A stretch of 64,000 nt of DNA, from the NCBI GenBank assembly GCA_022824365.1, contig JAJEAA010000013.1, forward strand, positions 18,146-82,145, given 5' to 3'. The notes beneath the pieces are model-generated. The model was not told the origin of the DNA. It worked only from the letters and a program-made list of their open reading frames with translations, and did no database searches. The stretch comes from Anaerolineae bacterium. Its GTDB lineage: Bacteria > Chloroflexota > Anaerolineae > Aggregatilineales > Phototrophicaceae. Shown one piece after another: positions 1 through 9,465 of the stretch. Numbering within the stretch: position 1 is the stretch's first letter; every line of letters starts with the position of its first letter. The position numbers and the translations under genes were made by a program.

Positions 1-1104
1 GAGTTGTTGTTTGTCGCCGCCGCGCATGAGGTAGTCGCGGATGGGGGCGCCGGCCTGGTCCTGGAAGTGGAGGTAGCCGGGGTAGCGGGGGCGCAGGTAG
101 GCGCGGTCGAGGGCGGGCAGGGTATCGCGGAAGTAGTCGTTTGAGCGGCGGTTGACCTCGGCATCGAGCCAGGCGCCGCGGTGGCCGGGCTGGCCGCCAT
201 TGTCGAAGAAGAGGGTGCGCTGTATGAGGGGGCTGGCAGTGAACATGGCGTAATCGCGGGCGACATCGATTGCCTGGCAGGCGGCGGAGATGGCGAGGCC
301 GGTGCCGCCGAGGGTGGTCTGGCAGCGTCCGCAGCCGTCGATATCGACCATGTCGTCGAACTTGAGCAGGGCATCGGAGTAGCCGGGGCGGGAGTAATTG
401 GAGTAGCCGTAAGCGAAGGGGCAGTATACGAAGTCATCGCGGCGGGAGAGCGCTTCGTAGACGGCGATGGGATTCCAATCGAAGATCTCGGGCGGGCAGA
501 GGTTAGCCAGCTCGCGGAGTTGGTCGAAGGCGCGCAGGCTCATCTCGTCCGAGACCGCCCATTCATCATCGACGAAGGGGTTTTCGCCCTGGGTGGCGCA
601 GAGCATGTACCAGTTCATGAGGGTATCGATGGGTATGCCGGGCATGATGACGCGGCCGCGGCGAGCGAGCTCGAGGAGATCGCGCCAGGTCCGGGGCTGT
701 TCCAGGTCATAGCGGGCGAGGAGATCGGGGCGACAGGAGGCGACCGGGGTGGCGGCGTCGATGGCGAGGGCGCATTGGCTGCCGCGGAAGATGTAGCTGG
801 GGTGGGAATGGCCGACGGAATTGTCGGCTTGATCGCGCAGGAAGTCGGCGGGGATGACGTCTTGCAGGGGCAGGAGGACTTTGCTGTGGGCGGCGTATCC
901 CGCCCAGGGATGATCGATGACGAGCAGGTCGTAGTGCTGCGCCAAGCCTTGAATGGGGGCGTCGGCAAATTCTTGCAGGGAGCGTTTTTCCCAGGTGATT
1001 TCGACATCGGGGCGGATTTCGCTGAAGCGCTGGGCGGTGGCGAGGACGGAGACGAAGCCGCGGGAATGATTCCAGGTGATGCCTTTGAGGGTTGTTTTGG
1101 TCAT
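1..1104 (-). CDS. Extracellular solute-binding protein family 1-like protein (3' end outside window)
   Basis: The frame is open from an ATG at 1104 to the left edge, giving 368 residues with no stop, so the C-terminus lies outside the window. The start has a GAGG ribosome site about six bases upstream. The protein begins MTKTTLKGITWNHSRG and contains YDLLVIDHPWAG and LALAIDAA-like hinge segments typical of family 1 sugar-binding proteins of ABC importers. There is no signal peptide, which is known for a subgroup of these proteins, so a cytoplasmic or non-transport role is possible. No permease is adjacent within the window. Substrate unknown. Long open frames on the opposite strand are shadows of this gene. 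Confidence 0.75.
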   Translation of the reverse strand, partial: MTKTTLKGITWNHSRGFVSVLATAQRFSEIRPDVEITWEKRSLQEFADAPIQGLAQHYDLLVIDHPWAGYAAHSKVLLPLQDVIPADFLRDQADNSVGHSHPSYIFRGSQCALAIDAATPVASCRPDLLARYDLEQPRTWRDLLELARRGRVIMPGIPIDTLMNWYMLCATQGENPFVDDEWAVSDEMSLRAFDQLRELANLCPPEIFDWNPIAVYEALSRRDDFVYCPFAYGYSNYSRPGYSDALLKFDDMVDIDGCGRCQTTLGGTGLAISAACQAIDVARDYAMFTASPLIQRTLFFDNGGQPGHRGAWLDAEVNRRSNDYFRDTLPALDRAYLRPRYPGYLHFQDQAGAPIRDYLMRGGDKQQL

Positions 1105-1171
1105 GGTGTTCCTCGATTTTATGAGTGTGCGGGTTGTTGAGATTTGCGGGTGACCCGGTGGCTGGCCGCTA
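1105..1171. other. Short spacer upstream of the solute-binding-like gene
   Basis: This stretch holds the ribosome site of the leftward gene and no other gene that I can see. The rest of the spacer up to 1891 is filled by the repeats listed next. Confidence 0.5.
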
Positions 1172-1174
1172 CAA

Positions 1175-1397
1175 GGCTTGATTGGTATTTCGTTCTGTCA
1201 TCGCTTTTTTCTACCCCATCCCCCGGCCCCTCTCGCCATCTCTATGGCGAGCATCCCGAAACATCAGGGAAGGGGAGCTAAAACTGGCGAAGTCCTCAGT
1301 TTATTTGTTGAGTATCGCAGAGATAGTCCTCCATTTTTATATTTTTCGATGAGTTTGTGGATATTTCTCCGTTCGAAATGCTAATACCAATCAAGCC
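1175..1397. repeat. MITE-like element with 15-bp terminal inverted repeats
   Basis: GGCTTGATTGGTATT at 1175-1189 is matched exactly in inverse at 1383-1397. Between the arms lies a copy of the GC-rich element (about 1213-1277, CCCCATCCCCCGGCCCC followed by a GCCATCTCTATGGC hairpin). No transposase is encoded, so this would be a non-autonomous or decayed element. The inner sequence toward 1380 is AT-rich and shows no gene. Confidence 0.6.
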
Positions 1398-1554
1398 CTA
1401 CATATTTTGCGGTGCGGCGGGCGAGGCGGTGGTTCGCTCCTACGATCGTTTTGCTTGCGAAATACAATTTTATCTGCAAAATATAGTGAGTGGGGCAGTG
1501 TTTGTCAACGGGGTTGGCGGGTGATGATTTTGCGAGGGACATGATATGTCGCGC

Positions 1555-1668
1555 CTACAAGGCCGGTCCGGTAGTGTGGCGCGACGGTCGTTTTCTCAGC
1601 CCTCACCCCCCGGCCCCTTCTCGCCATCTCTATGGCGAGCATCCCATCAAGAGGGAGGGGGAGCGTCA
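1555..1668. repeat. GC-rich interspersed element with conserved flank
   Basis: A stretch reading GTAGTGTGGCGCGACGG followed by TTTTCTCAGCCCTCACC leads into the same GC-rich core and GCCATCTCTATGGC hairpin as at 1213-1277. The flank recurs in inverse orientation at 8211-8258, so this is an interspersed repeat and not unique sequence. Short reading frames across it are translations of the repeat and are not called as genes. Confidence 0.6.
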
Positions 1669-1726
1669 CCACTTGAGAAAATGCGATTTTGCAGCGGATT
1701 TCGCCGGAGTTACTTGGGATTGCTTC

Positions 1727-1889
1727 AGTAAAACCAAGTTAGTCATGCGACAAATGAAATGTAGTGAATGTTGTAAGCGGGCGACTCACAGAGTCGCCCC
1801 TACAATGATTTCGGTTTTTGCCATTCTCTTCACCTTGCAATATTTTTCTCATTATTTTGTTGGTTCTACTTCTGTGTCTTTGTGGTGAA
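1727..1889. repeat. MITE copy 1, left end truncated, right inverted repeat intact
   Basis: About 155 bp is nearly identical to 39891-40034. The right end at 1860-1889 is the inverse complement, with one mismatch, of the intact left end of the second copy at 39872-39901. Together the two partial copies define an element of about 183 bp with 30-bp terminal inverted repeats. The middle carries the GGGCGACTC/GAGTCGCCC palindrome (about 1781-1801). The right end stops two bases before the ATG of the downstream kinase and supplies the sequence where its ribosome site should be. Confidence 0.75.
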
Positions 1890-1891
1890 TC

Positions 1892-2809
1892 ATGACTGCG
1901 ACTGAGTTCATCGCTATCGGCAGCATAATCATTGACGACATCGTCTATCCCGATGGTCGGACGAGCATGGGCGTGTTGGGCGGGGGCGGCTGTCACGCGG
2001 CTTATGGCATGGCTTTCGCGGGGGAGAAGCCTGGTCTGGTCGGTTTGGTCGGGGAAGATTTGCCGGCGGATATCCGCGCGCGGCTGGAGGGGGATTTTGA
2101 TACGGGGGGCTTGGCCTGGACGCATCATCCGCAGATGCGCGGCTGGCAGATCTTCGAGTGGAATGGCGTGCGCAACGAGATTTTCCGCGTCGAGGTTATC
2201 GAGCCGTTCATGATTCATCCGCGAGCCGACAGCGCTGATGTGCCTTACGACAGCGTCCGCGGCTTGACGCTGCTGCGGGAAGCGGAATACGTCGAGGGCT
2301 GGCGCCGGCGCTTTCCGGAGGCGGTTCTGCTTTGGGAGCCGACGCGCGCTTTCATGCTTGATGGCGACCGGGCGGCTTTCGCGGCTGGCATCCCGCAGGC
2401 TGATATCGTCTCGCCCAATTTGCACGAAGCGCAGACGATGTACGGCGTGGAGGACGAGGTCGAGATCATGCGCCGTTTGCTGGGGGATGGCGTCAAGATA
2501 GCGGTTTTGCGCATGGGCGAGCGGGGCTCGTTGGCGGCGCGGCAGGGCGACGGCGAGGCCTATTTTATCCCGGCGGTGGCGGTGGCGGAGGTGGTCGACC
2601 AGACCGGCGCGGGCAATACTTATTGCGGCGGTTTCCTGGTGGGTTACTGTCGGAGCGGCGATGTGGCGGAGGCGGGCTGTTATGGGGCGGCGGCGGCTTC
2701 ATTCACGCTGGAAAGCATCGGCTGCGCGCGGGTCCCGGCGGATCGCGAGGTGGAGTGGGAGCGGCGGTTGGCTGAGGCGCGGGGGGGTGTTACCTCGATT
2801 TCACTTTGA
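1892..2809 (+). CDS. PfkB-family carbohydrate kinase-like protein with GAGN in place of GAGD
   Basis: The 305-aa protein has the ribokinase/PfkB layout: an N-terminal strand (FIAIGSIIIDDIV), a GGGG-x-HAAYG segment near residue 32 that usually contacts the sugar, and a C-terminal DQTGAGNTYCGGF segment at residues 236-248. In active PfkB kinases the last residue of the GAGD motif is the catalytic Asp. Here position 242 is Asn. Fungal Mak32-like proteins, from memory, carry the same change, so this may be a non-kinase or altered-activity branch. The ATG directly follows the MITE right end, and the only purine-rich sequence upstream is GTGGTGAA from that element. Substrate unknown. Confidence 0.8.
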   Translation: MTATEFIAIGSIIIDDIVYPDGRTSMGVLGGGGCHAAYGMAFAGEKPGLVGLVGEDLPADIRARLEGDFDTGGLAWTHHPQMRGWQIFEWNGVRNEIFRVEVIEPFMIHPRADSADVPYDSVRGLTLLREAEYVEGWRRRFPEAVLLWEPTRAFMLDGDRAAFAAGIPQADIVSPNLHEAQTMYGVEDEVEIMRRLLGDGVKIAVLRMGERGSLAARQGDGEAYFIPAVAVAEVVDQTGAGNTYCGGFLVGYCRSGDVAEAGCYGAAAASFTLESIGCARVPADREVEWERRLAEARGGVTSISL

Positions 2810-2876
2810 ATTTTCAGACGAAAGAGTGAAGTCTGTTCTATTTCATAGGGGCTTATACCCCAAAGCAACACAGGCC

Positions 2877-3116
2877 TCACTGACAAACGAGCGGCGTATA
2901 TTCACCGATCCCCATCGTGGCGCACATTGTCCGCTTGTTTGCGGGGTGCATCGTCAAGATCGACCAGACAAAGAATGCCAGCAACAAGACCAGGCAACCG
3001 AACTTTCGCTTGTGTATCCGCTGGCGGCGCAAGTCAACGCCGCACTCCAAGCAGTCAATGGGCTTGAAGCCGTGCTTGCAACGCTGTTCCTTGGGTTTCT
3101 GCTTCTTGTTACTCAT
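2877..3116 (-). CDS. Small membrane protein with Cys-rich N-terminus
   Basis: A 79-aa frame with a GGAG ribosome site about ten bases before the ATG. The N-terminal 35 residues are basic and carry three cysteines in the pattern RC-KHGFKPIDC-LEC, suggestive of metal binding. One hydrophobic helix follows (FGCLVLLLAFFVWSIL). I do not recognise the family. The frame is AT-richer than the neighbouring genes. The clear ribosome site and membrane segment argue that it is real. Confidence 0.6.
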   Translation of the reverse strand: MSNKKQKPKEQRCKHGFKPIDCLECGVDLRRQRIHKRKFGCLVLLLAFFVWSILTMHPANKRTMCATMGIGEYTPLVCQ

Positions 3117-3187
3117 GGCTTATTCTCCGCCGCGATGACGTGAGATAAGCATATCATCGCCTAGCAAGGCCGCGATTGATGCAAGCG

Positions 3188-3337
3188 CTACGAGATCCAC
3201 GTATGCCCGCTCAAGAGAAGAACGCTCAAAGCCGCAAACAATATCGCAATGTAAAACGATATGATTATTACCAAGGCGAAGACAACTGTTGGAATCTGCT
3301 TACGGCGGTTTGAGGCAGGGCTGTCAATTTCGTTCAT
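3188..3337 (-). CDS. 49-aa single-pass membrane protein
   Basis: The frame starts with ATG at 3337 and ends with TAG at 3188-3190. A charged N-terminus (MNEIDSPASNRRKQ) precedes one long hydrophobic helix (VVFALVIIISFYIAILFAAL) and a short tail. No family is recognised. It sits 71 bp upstream of the 79-aa Cys-rich membrane protein gene on the same strand, so the two could be cotranscribed. No strong ribosome site is visible, which keeps confidence moderate. Similar one-helix microproteins occur at 7641-7787 and 36443-36577. Confidence 0.45.
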   Translation of the reverse strand: MNEIDSPASNRRKQIPTVVFALVIIISFYIAILFAALSVLLLSGHTWIS

Positions 3338-3466
3338 GATTCGACCCGCTACATTCTCGCTTCCATCTTACCATATTCATCGAAGAGCGCTCAAGAATCG
3401 GCTCTTCCGGGCAGAGCAATCGCATCAAAACTGACATCCGCTGCGACGGGCAACCTCAAACAGAAA

Positions 3467-3502
3467 TTAACCACAGAGGACACAGAGAGCACAGAGAAAA
3501 AG
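3467..3502. repeat. CACAGAG interspersed element
   Basis: TTAACCACAGAGGACACAGAG followed by AGCACAGAGAAAAA. Related copies lie near 8920, 38977, 42928 and 60565. Translated, it gives strings such as FSVLSVSSVV, which explains small spurious frames here. Confidence 0.6.
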
Positions 3503-3536
3503 CCCTTTATACGTCTTATGCGCATTATGCGGCGGA

Positions 3537-5417
<1,881 letters not shown>

Positions 5418-5573
5418 GCTGCCGCACAATCACCTTTAATCAATTGCATGCTAAAATATATACTAAGTGATAAAGAAGATGGCGTACTGGTGTTGCCCCT
5501 GTGGTTATGTTTCCGCCGTTGACCGGTACAGTAATTCAGCCCATCATGAACGTGATTGGCACAGGAGGCAAAT

Positions 5574-5801
5574 ATGGCGACAGACGCGAGAACACAATCG
5601 GAATCGGAACGTCTTGCGGTCATTGAGACACGTATGGACGGGTTCATGACTGAAGCCAGTCACGAGCGAGATTACGCGGATATCAAGGTTATGCTCGCTG
5701 AAATCCGCAACGACATAAAGAATATGAAATGGCAGATTGCGGTGCTGGTCGCCATCCTTTCCAGTATTATTTCGTTTTTGGTCAGCCGCATCCCAATATA
5801 G
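5574..5801 (+). CDS. Small coiled-coil/membrane protein
   Basis: The 75-aa start at 5574 is fixed by AGGAGG six bases upstream; an in-frame codon at 5556 is less likely. The N-terminal 50 residues are charged and helical (RLAVIETRMDGF, DIKVMLAEIRNDIK), and the C-terminus is one hydrophobic segment (WQIAVLVAILSSIISFLVS). The layout matches the proteins at 10457, 10683 and 15435, although this copy is the most divergent. Function unknown. The tail may anchor a short coiled coil in the membrane. Confidence 0.7.
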   Translation: MATDARTQSESERLAVIETRMDGFMTEASHERDYADIKVMLAEIRNDIKNMKWQIAVLVAILSSIISFLVSRIPI

Positions 5802-5994
5802 TTTGTCTATTATCAAGACGCGAAATATGTTCGCCATCTAGACCGCGATGGGCGCAACCGGTCGTTCATTCGCCGACGGTTTCATTCTAGCATTGTATAC
5901 AGCGCAGGTATCCGGCAGGCGCGGCGGGGATGGCGCCGGTTGATGTTCCTGTTGCAATTGCAGGGGGCGCAAAATTGTATCGAATGGCATTTGC

Positions 5995-6018
5995 GGGCGA
6001 CCCAAGGGTCGCCCCTAC
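5995..6018. repeat. GGGCGA/TCGCCC palindrome
   Basis: GGGCGACCC AA GGGTCGCCC is a perfect inverted repeat followed by CTACGG. It lies 27 bp beyond the end of the leftward gatA gene and could form a hairpin in its transcript. Confidence 0.65.
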
Positions 6019-6044
6019 GGGTAGGCGGGTTGATGGCGGGCGGG

Positions 6045-7523
6045 CTAGTAGCTCGTTGCCGCATCCAGGTTTTCCGGCGAGCGCAGGTGCCAGTCGGTGG
6101 CGGTTTGATAGGCAGCGCCCAGTTGGAGGAGCCGCGCTTCGGTGAAGGGCGCGCCCAGCAGTTGCATGCCGATGGGCAGGCCGGCCGCGTCAAAGCCGCA
6201 GGGCAGGCTCAAGCCGCAGAGGCCGGCCAGATTGGCTGATATGGTCAATTCGTCAGCCAGGATCATTTGCAGGGGATCGTGCGCGACGGCGCCAAATTTG
6301 AAGGCGGTGGTCGGGGCGACTGGCGCCAGCAGCGCGTCGACTTGACCGAAGAGGGCGTCAAACTCTTGCCGTATGAGCGTGCGGACCGCCTGCGCCTTGC
6401 CGTAATAGGCGTCATAATAACCGGCGGAAAGGGTGTAGGTGCCCAGCATGATGCGCCGCTTGACTTCGTCGCCGAAGCCGGCGCCGCGGGTTTTTTTGTA
6501 GGTATCGATGAGGTCGACGCCTTCGATGCGCGCGCCGAAGCGGACGCCGTCGTAGCGAGCCAGGTTGGCGCTGGCTTCGGCCATGGCGATGATGTAATAG
6601 GCGGGCAGGCAGTAATCGGCATGCTCGAGGCTGACCTGGCGGAGTTCCGCGCCCAGGTCTTCCAACTGCGTCGCCGCCGCCTGGACAGCCGCCCGCACGG
6701 CCGGTTGCAAGCCCTCGGCGAAATACTCGGCCGGCAAGCCGATCTTGAGGCCGCGGATATCGCCAGGCAGCGCCGCGGGATAATCCGGAACGGCCAGGGG
6801 CATGCTGGTTGAATCGAGCGGATCATGCCCGGCGATGACCATCAGCAAGCGCGCTACATCTTCCACCGTGCGGGCGAAGGGACCGGTCTGGTCGAAGGAC
6901 GAGCCGTAGGCGATCAAGCCATAGCGCGATACCCGTCCGTAGCTCGGTTTGATGGCGCTGAGGCCGCAGAAAGAAGCGGGCTGGCGAATGCTGCCGCCGG
7001 TATCGCTGCCCAGGCTGGCCAGCGCCATATTGGCGGCGACCGAGGCTGCGCTGCCGCCGCTGCTGCCGCCGGGGACGCGCTCGAGATTCCAGGGATTGCG
7101 TGTCGGGAAGTAGCCGCTGTTTTCGGTGGAGGAGCCCATGGCGAATTCGTCCATGTTCACCTTGCCCAGCAGCACCGCGCCGGCCTCATACAGGCGAGCC
7201 ACGGCGGTCGCGTCAAAGAGGGGCTGGTAGCCCTTGAGTATTTGCGAGCCGCAGGTCGTCTCGATGCCCTTGGTGGAGAGCACGTCTTTCAGGGATATGG
7301 GGATGCCCAGAAGCGCCGCGTCGCTGCCTTGCGCCCGGGCTTGATCGGCGGCGGCCGCTTGTTGCCGGGCGAGGTCGGCGGTCACGGTCAGATAAGCGCC
7401 GATCTTGCCGTCCAGGGCGTGGATGCGAGCCAGGTGGGCTTCGGTCAATTCGAGGGCGCTGATTTCGCCGGCGCGCATCAGGTCGAGCGCTTGGCTGATG
7501 GTCAGCTTGGTCAGTTCGGTCAT
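6045..7523 (-). CDS. gatA: Asp-tRNA(Asn)/Glu-tRNA(Gln) amidotransferase subunit A
   Basis: This is the amidase subunit of GatCAB, which amidates misacylated Asp-tRNA(Asn) or Glu-tRNA(Gln). The 492-aa protein carries the amidase-signature triad: Lys79 (ISLKDVL), the cis-Ser at about 154 (GGSSGGSAA) and the nucleophile Ser178 (SDTGGSIRQPA). Length and motif spacing match GatA well, including the KPSYGRVSRYGLIAYGSS segment that separates GatA from generic amidases. gatB and gatC are not in the window, and the gene stands alone between small reading frames. Confidence 0.95.
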   Translation of the reverse strand: MTELTKLTISQALDLMRAGEISALELTEAHLARIHALDGKIGAYLTVTADLARQQAAAADQARAQGSDAALLGIPISLKDVLSTKGIETTCGSQILKGYQPLFDATAVARLYEAGAVLLGKVNMDEFAMGSSTENSGYFPTRNPWNLERVPGGSSGGSAASVAANMALASLGSDTGGSIRQPASFCGLSAIKPSYGRVSRYGLIAYGSSFDQTGPFARTVEDVARLLMVIAGHDPLDSTSMPLAVPDYPAALPGDIRGLKIGLPAEYFAEGLQPAVRAAVQAAATQLEDLGAELRQVSLEHADYCLPAYYIIAMAEASANLARYDGVRFGARIEGVDLIDTYKKTRGAGFGDEVKRRIMLGTYTLSAGYYDAYYGKAQAVRTLIRQEFDALFGQVDALLAPVAPTTAFKFGAVAHDPLQMILADELTISANLAGLCGLSLPCGFDAAGLPIGMQLLGAPFTEARLLQLGAAYQTATDWHLRSPENLDAATSY

Positions 7524-7640
7524 TCATGCCACCTAGTGTTGTCTCTTGTCCTGTTGTAAGTCCCCTAGTCGCTAGCTCGCGTTCGCGATTGGTCTGCCCC
7601 TCGATTCCTCAGATGGGCATTAAAACCGAATAGCGCAGCG

Positions 7641-7787
7641 CTAGGGGAGCGGCAGACCCGTAAGTTGATACAAGATCACAGCAACGATAAAGAACGTTAC
7701 ACCGGTAAACAAGCAAGCTGCTTGAAACGCGCTGGTCTTTGGAGCGATGACGTCCTCATGCTGTTTCCATGAAATAAGTGTTACCAT
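7641..7787 (-). CDS. 48-aa single-pass membrane protein
   Basis: The frame runs from ATG at 7787 to TAG at 7641-7643. It encodes a polar N-terminus (MVTLISWKQHEDV) and one hydrophobic helix (ACLFTGVTFFIVAVILYQL). No recognisable family and no strong ribosome site. It is plausible mainly because the hydrophobic pattern is protein-like and other one-helix microproteins occur in the window. Confidence 0.4.
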   Translation of the reverse strand: MVTLISWKQHEDVIAPKTSAFQAACLFTGVTFFIVAVILYQLTGLPLP

Positions 7788-7825
7788 ATTTCTATCTGTA
7801 TCCATATAACCTCAGGGAAAAAACT

Positions 7826-8029
7826 ATGGTCAATGATGAACCGCAGAATGATAACAGTCAACAAGGTGAATCGGTAGAATCGATAACGTTGGCTTCTCTG
7901 CTCGAAAATCCTGATCCGGACTTTGACGTGGTTGTCACACAACGCAGCCGAAACACGCCCGGTCGGATAGAGCTAGCCACAGACGGAGACCGCCCGGCGC
8001 CGCCCAAACCCGAACGCCGAAAAGTCTAG
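7826..8029 (+). CDS. Small acidic hypothetical protein
   Basis: A 67-aa frame starting at MVNDEPQ, with CAGGGAAAA upstream as a modest ribosome site. The product is rich in Asp, Glu, Asn and Pro, has no membrane segment, and ends in a basic PKPERRKV tail. An upstream in-frame start at 7778 would add an unlikely tyrosine-rich leader. No family is recognised. Confidence 0.5.
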   Translation: MVNDEPQNDNSQQGESVESITLASLLENPDPDFDVVVTQRSRNTPGRIELATDGDRPAPPKPERRKV

Positions 8030-8057
8030 CGGGAACGCGGACGGACCGGACAGTTTT

Positions 8058-8258
8058 TACCCCATCCCCGGCCCTTCCCCATTGCAATGGGGAAGGGTGA
8101 CTCGATGATGAGATTGACAATAAACGCGCAAATAGCACAAGATTGAGCATCAAAACCATCTACTCTCAGCGCGCTCCTCCTCCCTGATGCCCCGGGGCGG
8201 TGGCCGGGGGCGAGGGCTGAGAAAACGACTGTCGCGCCACACTATCGGACAAGCCCTA
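8058..8258. repeat. Composite GC-rich element with inverted ends
   Basis: The left arm (about 8058-8103) is the GC-rich core followed by a perfect palindrome CCCTTCCCCATTG/CAATGGGGAAGGG. The right arm (about 8180-8258) is a GC-rich core in the opposite orientation. The flank GAAAACGACTGTCGCGCCAC and the terminal AAGCCCTAC match the element at 1555-1610 in inverse. The internal AT-rich segment around 8100-8165 recurs inverted at about 37735-37800. The final CTA also reads as the TAG stop of coaE. Confidence 0.6.
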
Positions 8259-8873
8259 CCCGTTTTTCTCCGCGGTTAATTTTTGCCAGGCTCGCGTCAC
8301 CTGGGCGCGCAGGTCTTCGATATCGCCTTCGTTCTCGATCACCACATGCGCCTGGCGCAGCTTGTCGGCTTGGCTGTTTTGCAGGGCGATCCGCCGCGCC
8401 GCCTGCGCCCGGGTCAGGCCGCGCTGGTCCAGCAAGCGCCCCAACTGCCGCGCCTCGCTGGCGTTGACCACCCAGACGGCATCGACCAGATTTTTCAAAC
8501 CGCCTTCGAGCAGCTTGATGGCTTCGATAGCCACCACATCGGCTTCGGCTTCGCGAATCAGGCGGTCGATCTCCTGCCGGATCGCCGGGTGGCTGATCGC
8601 TTCGAGGCGCCGCAGTTGCGCGTCATCGGCGAAGACGATCGCGCCCAGCGCGGCCCGGTCGATTTCGCCATCCGCGCCCAGGATGCCGTGCCCGAAGGCT
8701 GCGAGCACCGGCGCATAAGCGGGTCCGCCTGCGCGCATGACGGCATGGGCGACCGCGTCCGCGTCGATCGTGGCCGCGCCGAGAGCCGCCAGTTGCGCCA
8801 GCGCCAGGCTTTTGCCCACGGCGATATTGCCGGTCAAGCCGATGATGGTCTTGTCGGGGTAAGCCTCACTCAA
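8256..8873 (-). CDS. coaE: Dephospho-CoA kinase
   Basis: The enzyme phosphorylates the ribose 3'-hydroxyl of dephospho-CoA, the last step of CoA synthesis. The 205-aa protein has the P-loop GNIAVGKS at residues 15-22 after a typical IIGLTG strand. It also has the DADAVAHAV segment near residue 38 and VAIEAIKLLEGG in place of the usual VPLLFE segment. A C-terminal RIALQNSQADKLRQAHVVIEN stretch, cut here only for length, matches the family's RM..Q....R...ADVVI.N pattern. The stop codon lies inside the end of a repeat element, so the natural C-terminus may have been set by its insertion. Confidence 0.9.
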   Translation of the reverse strand: MSEAYPDKTIIGLTGNIAVGKSLALAQLAALGAATIDADAVAHAVMRAGGPAYAPVLAAFGHGILGADGEIDRAALGAIVFADDAQLRRLEAISHPAIRQEIDRLIREAEADVVAIEAIKLLEGGLKNLVDAVWVVNASEARQLGRLLDQRGLTRAQAARRIALQNSQADKLRQAHVVIENEGDIEDLRAQVTRAWQKLTAEKNG

Positions 8874-8919
8874 GTCCGCGCCTCCGGTATTCGTTTTCAG
8901 TTGCGGTATCAGACTAATT

Positions 8920-9002
8920 TAACCACAGAGGGCACAGAAGTAAACGCAAGCAAGTAATGCAACAATCAGAAGGATAGTGTAGGGGCGAGTCTTGAGTCGC
9001 CC
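8920..9002. repeat. CACAGAG element and reversed palindrome
   Basis: TTAACCACAGAGGGCACAGAA at about 8921 is followed at 8979-9002 by GTAGGGGCGAGTC TT GAGTCGCCC, a copy of the GGGCGA/TCGCCC palindrome in the opposite orientation. No coding signal is seen. Confidence 0.55.
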
Positions 9003-9024
9003 AAATGCAAAATGGGGATGTAAC

Positions 9025-9431
9025 GGGCGATCCAAGGATCGCCCCTACAGATTTCGGCTGGATTGGGGCAGTGAGAATGGGCGAAGTTGTCAGGCGGGGG
9101 CGGGCCACGGGGGCATCAGTACGGATTGTGACGTGGGGTAGGGATGGTATTGGCGGGCGACTCAATGGCTTGCCGGACGATTGGTATCCTTATGCTGGCG
9201 CCGTTCAGAGTTTCGGGCGACCCAATAGCTCGCCCCTATAGATTTCGGCTGGATTGGGGCAGTGAGAATGGGCGAAGTTGTCAGGCGGGGGCGGGCCACG
9301 GGGGCATCAGTACGGATTGTGACGTGGGGTAGGGATGGTATTGGCGGGGGACCCAATGGCTTGCCGGACGATTGGTATCCTTATGCTGGCGCCGTTCAGA
9401 GTTTCGGGCGATCCAAGGATCGCCCCTACAT
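9025..9431. repeat. Tandem duplication, 191-bp period, bounded by palindromes
   Basis: Three palindromes start at 9025, 9215 and 9406, of which the outer two are identical perfect inverted repeats GGGCGATCC AA GGATCGCCC. The roughly 165 bp between them is repeated almost exactly twice: landmarks ATTTCGGCTGG at 9051 and 9242, and ATTGGTATCC at 9180 and 9371. Each unit also holds a decayed palindrome. It is a two-unit tandem repeat and not a CRISPR array. Confidence 0.85.
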
Positions 9432-9465
9432 AGTTCCCTGATTTTAGGAGGCGGGACTGGGGCGG

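Noticed and set aside
181..1140. Long plus-strand open frame
   Set aside because: It lies opposite the partial solute-binding-like gene, is Gly/Ala/Glu-rich low-complexity sequence, and has no family pattern.
9025..9431. Possible CRISPR array
   Set aside because: There are only three palindromes with a 165-bp spacer that is itself repeated, and no cas genes. It is a tandem duplication.
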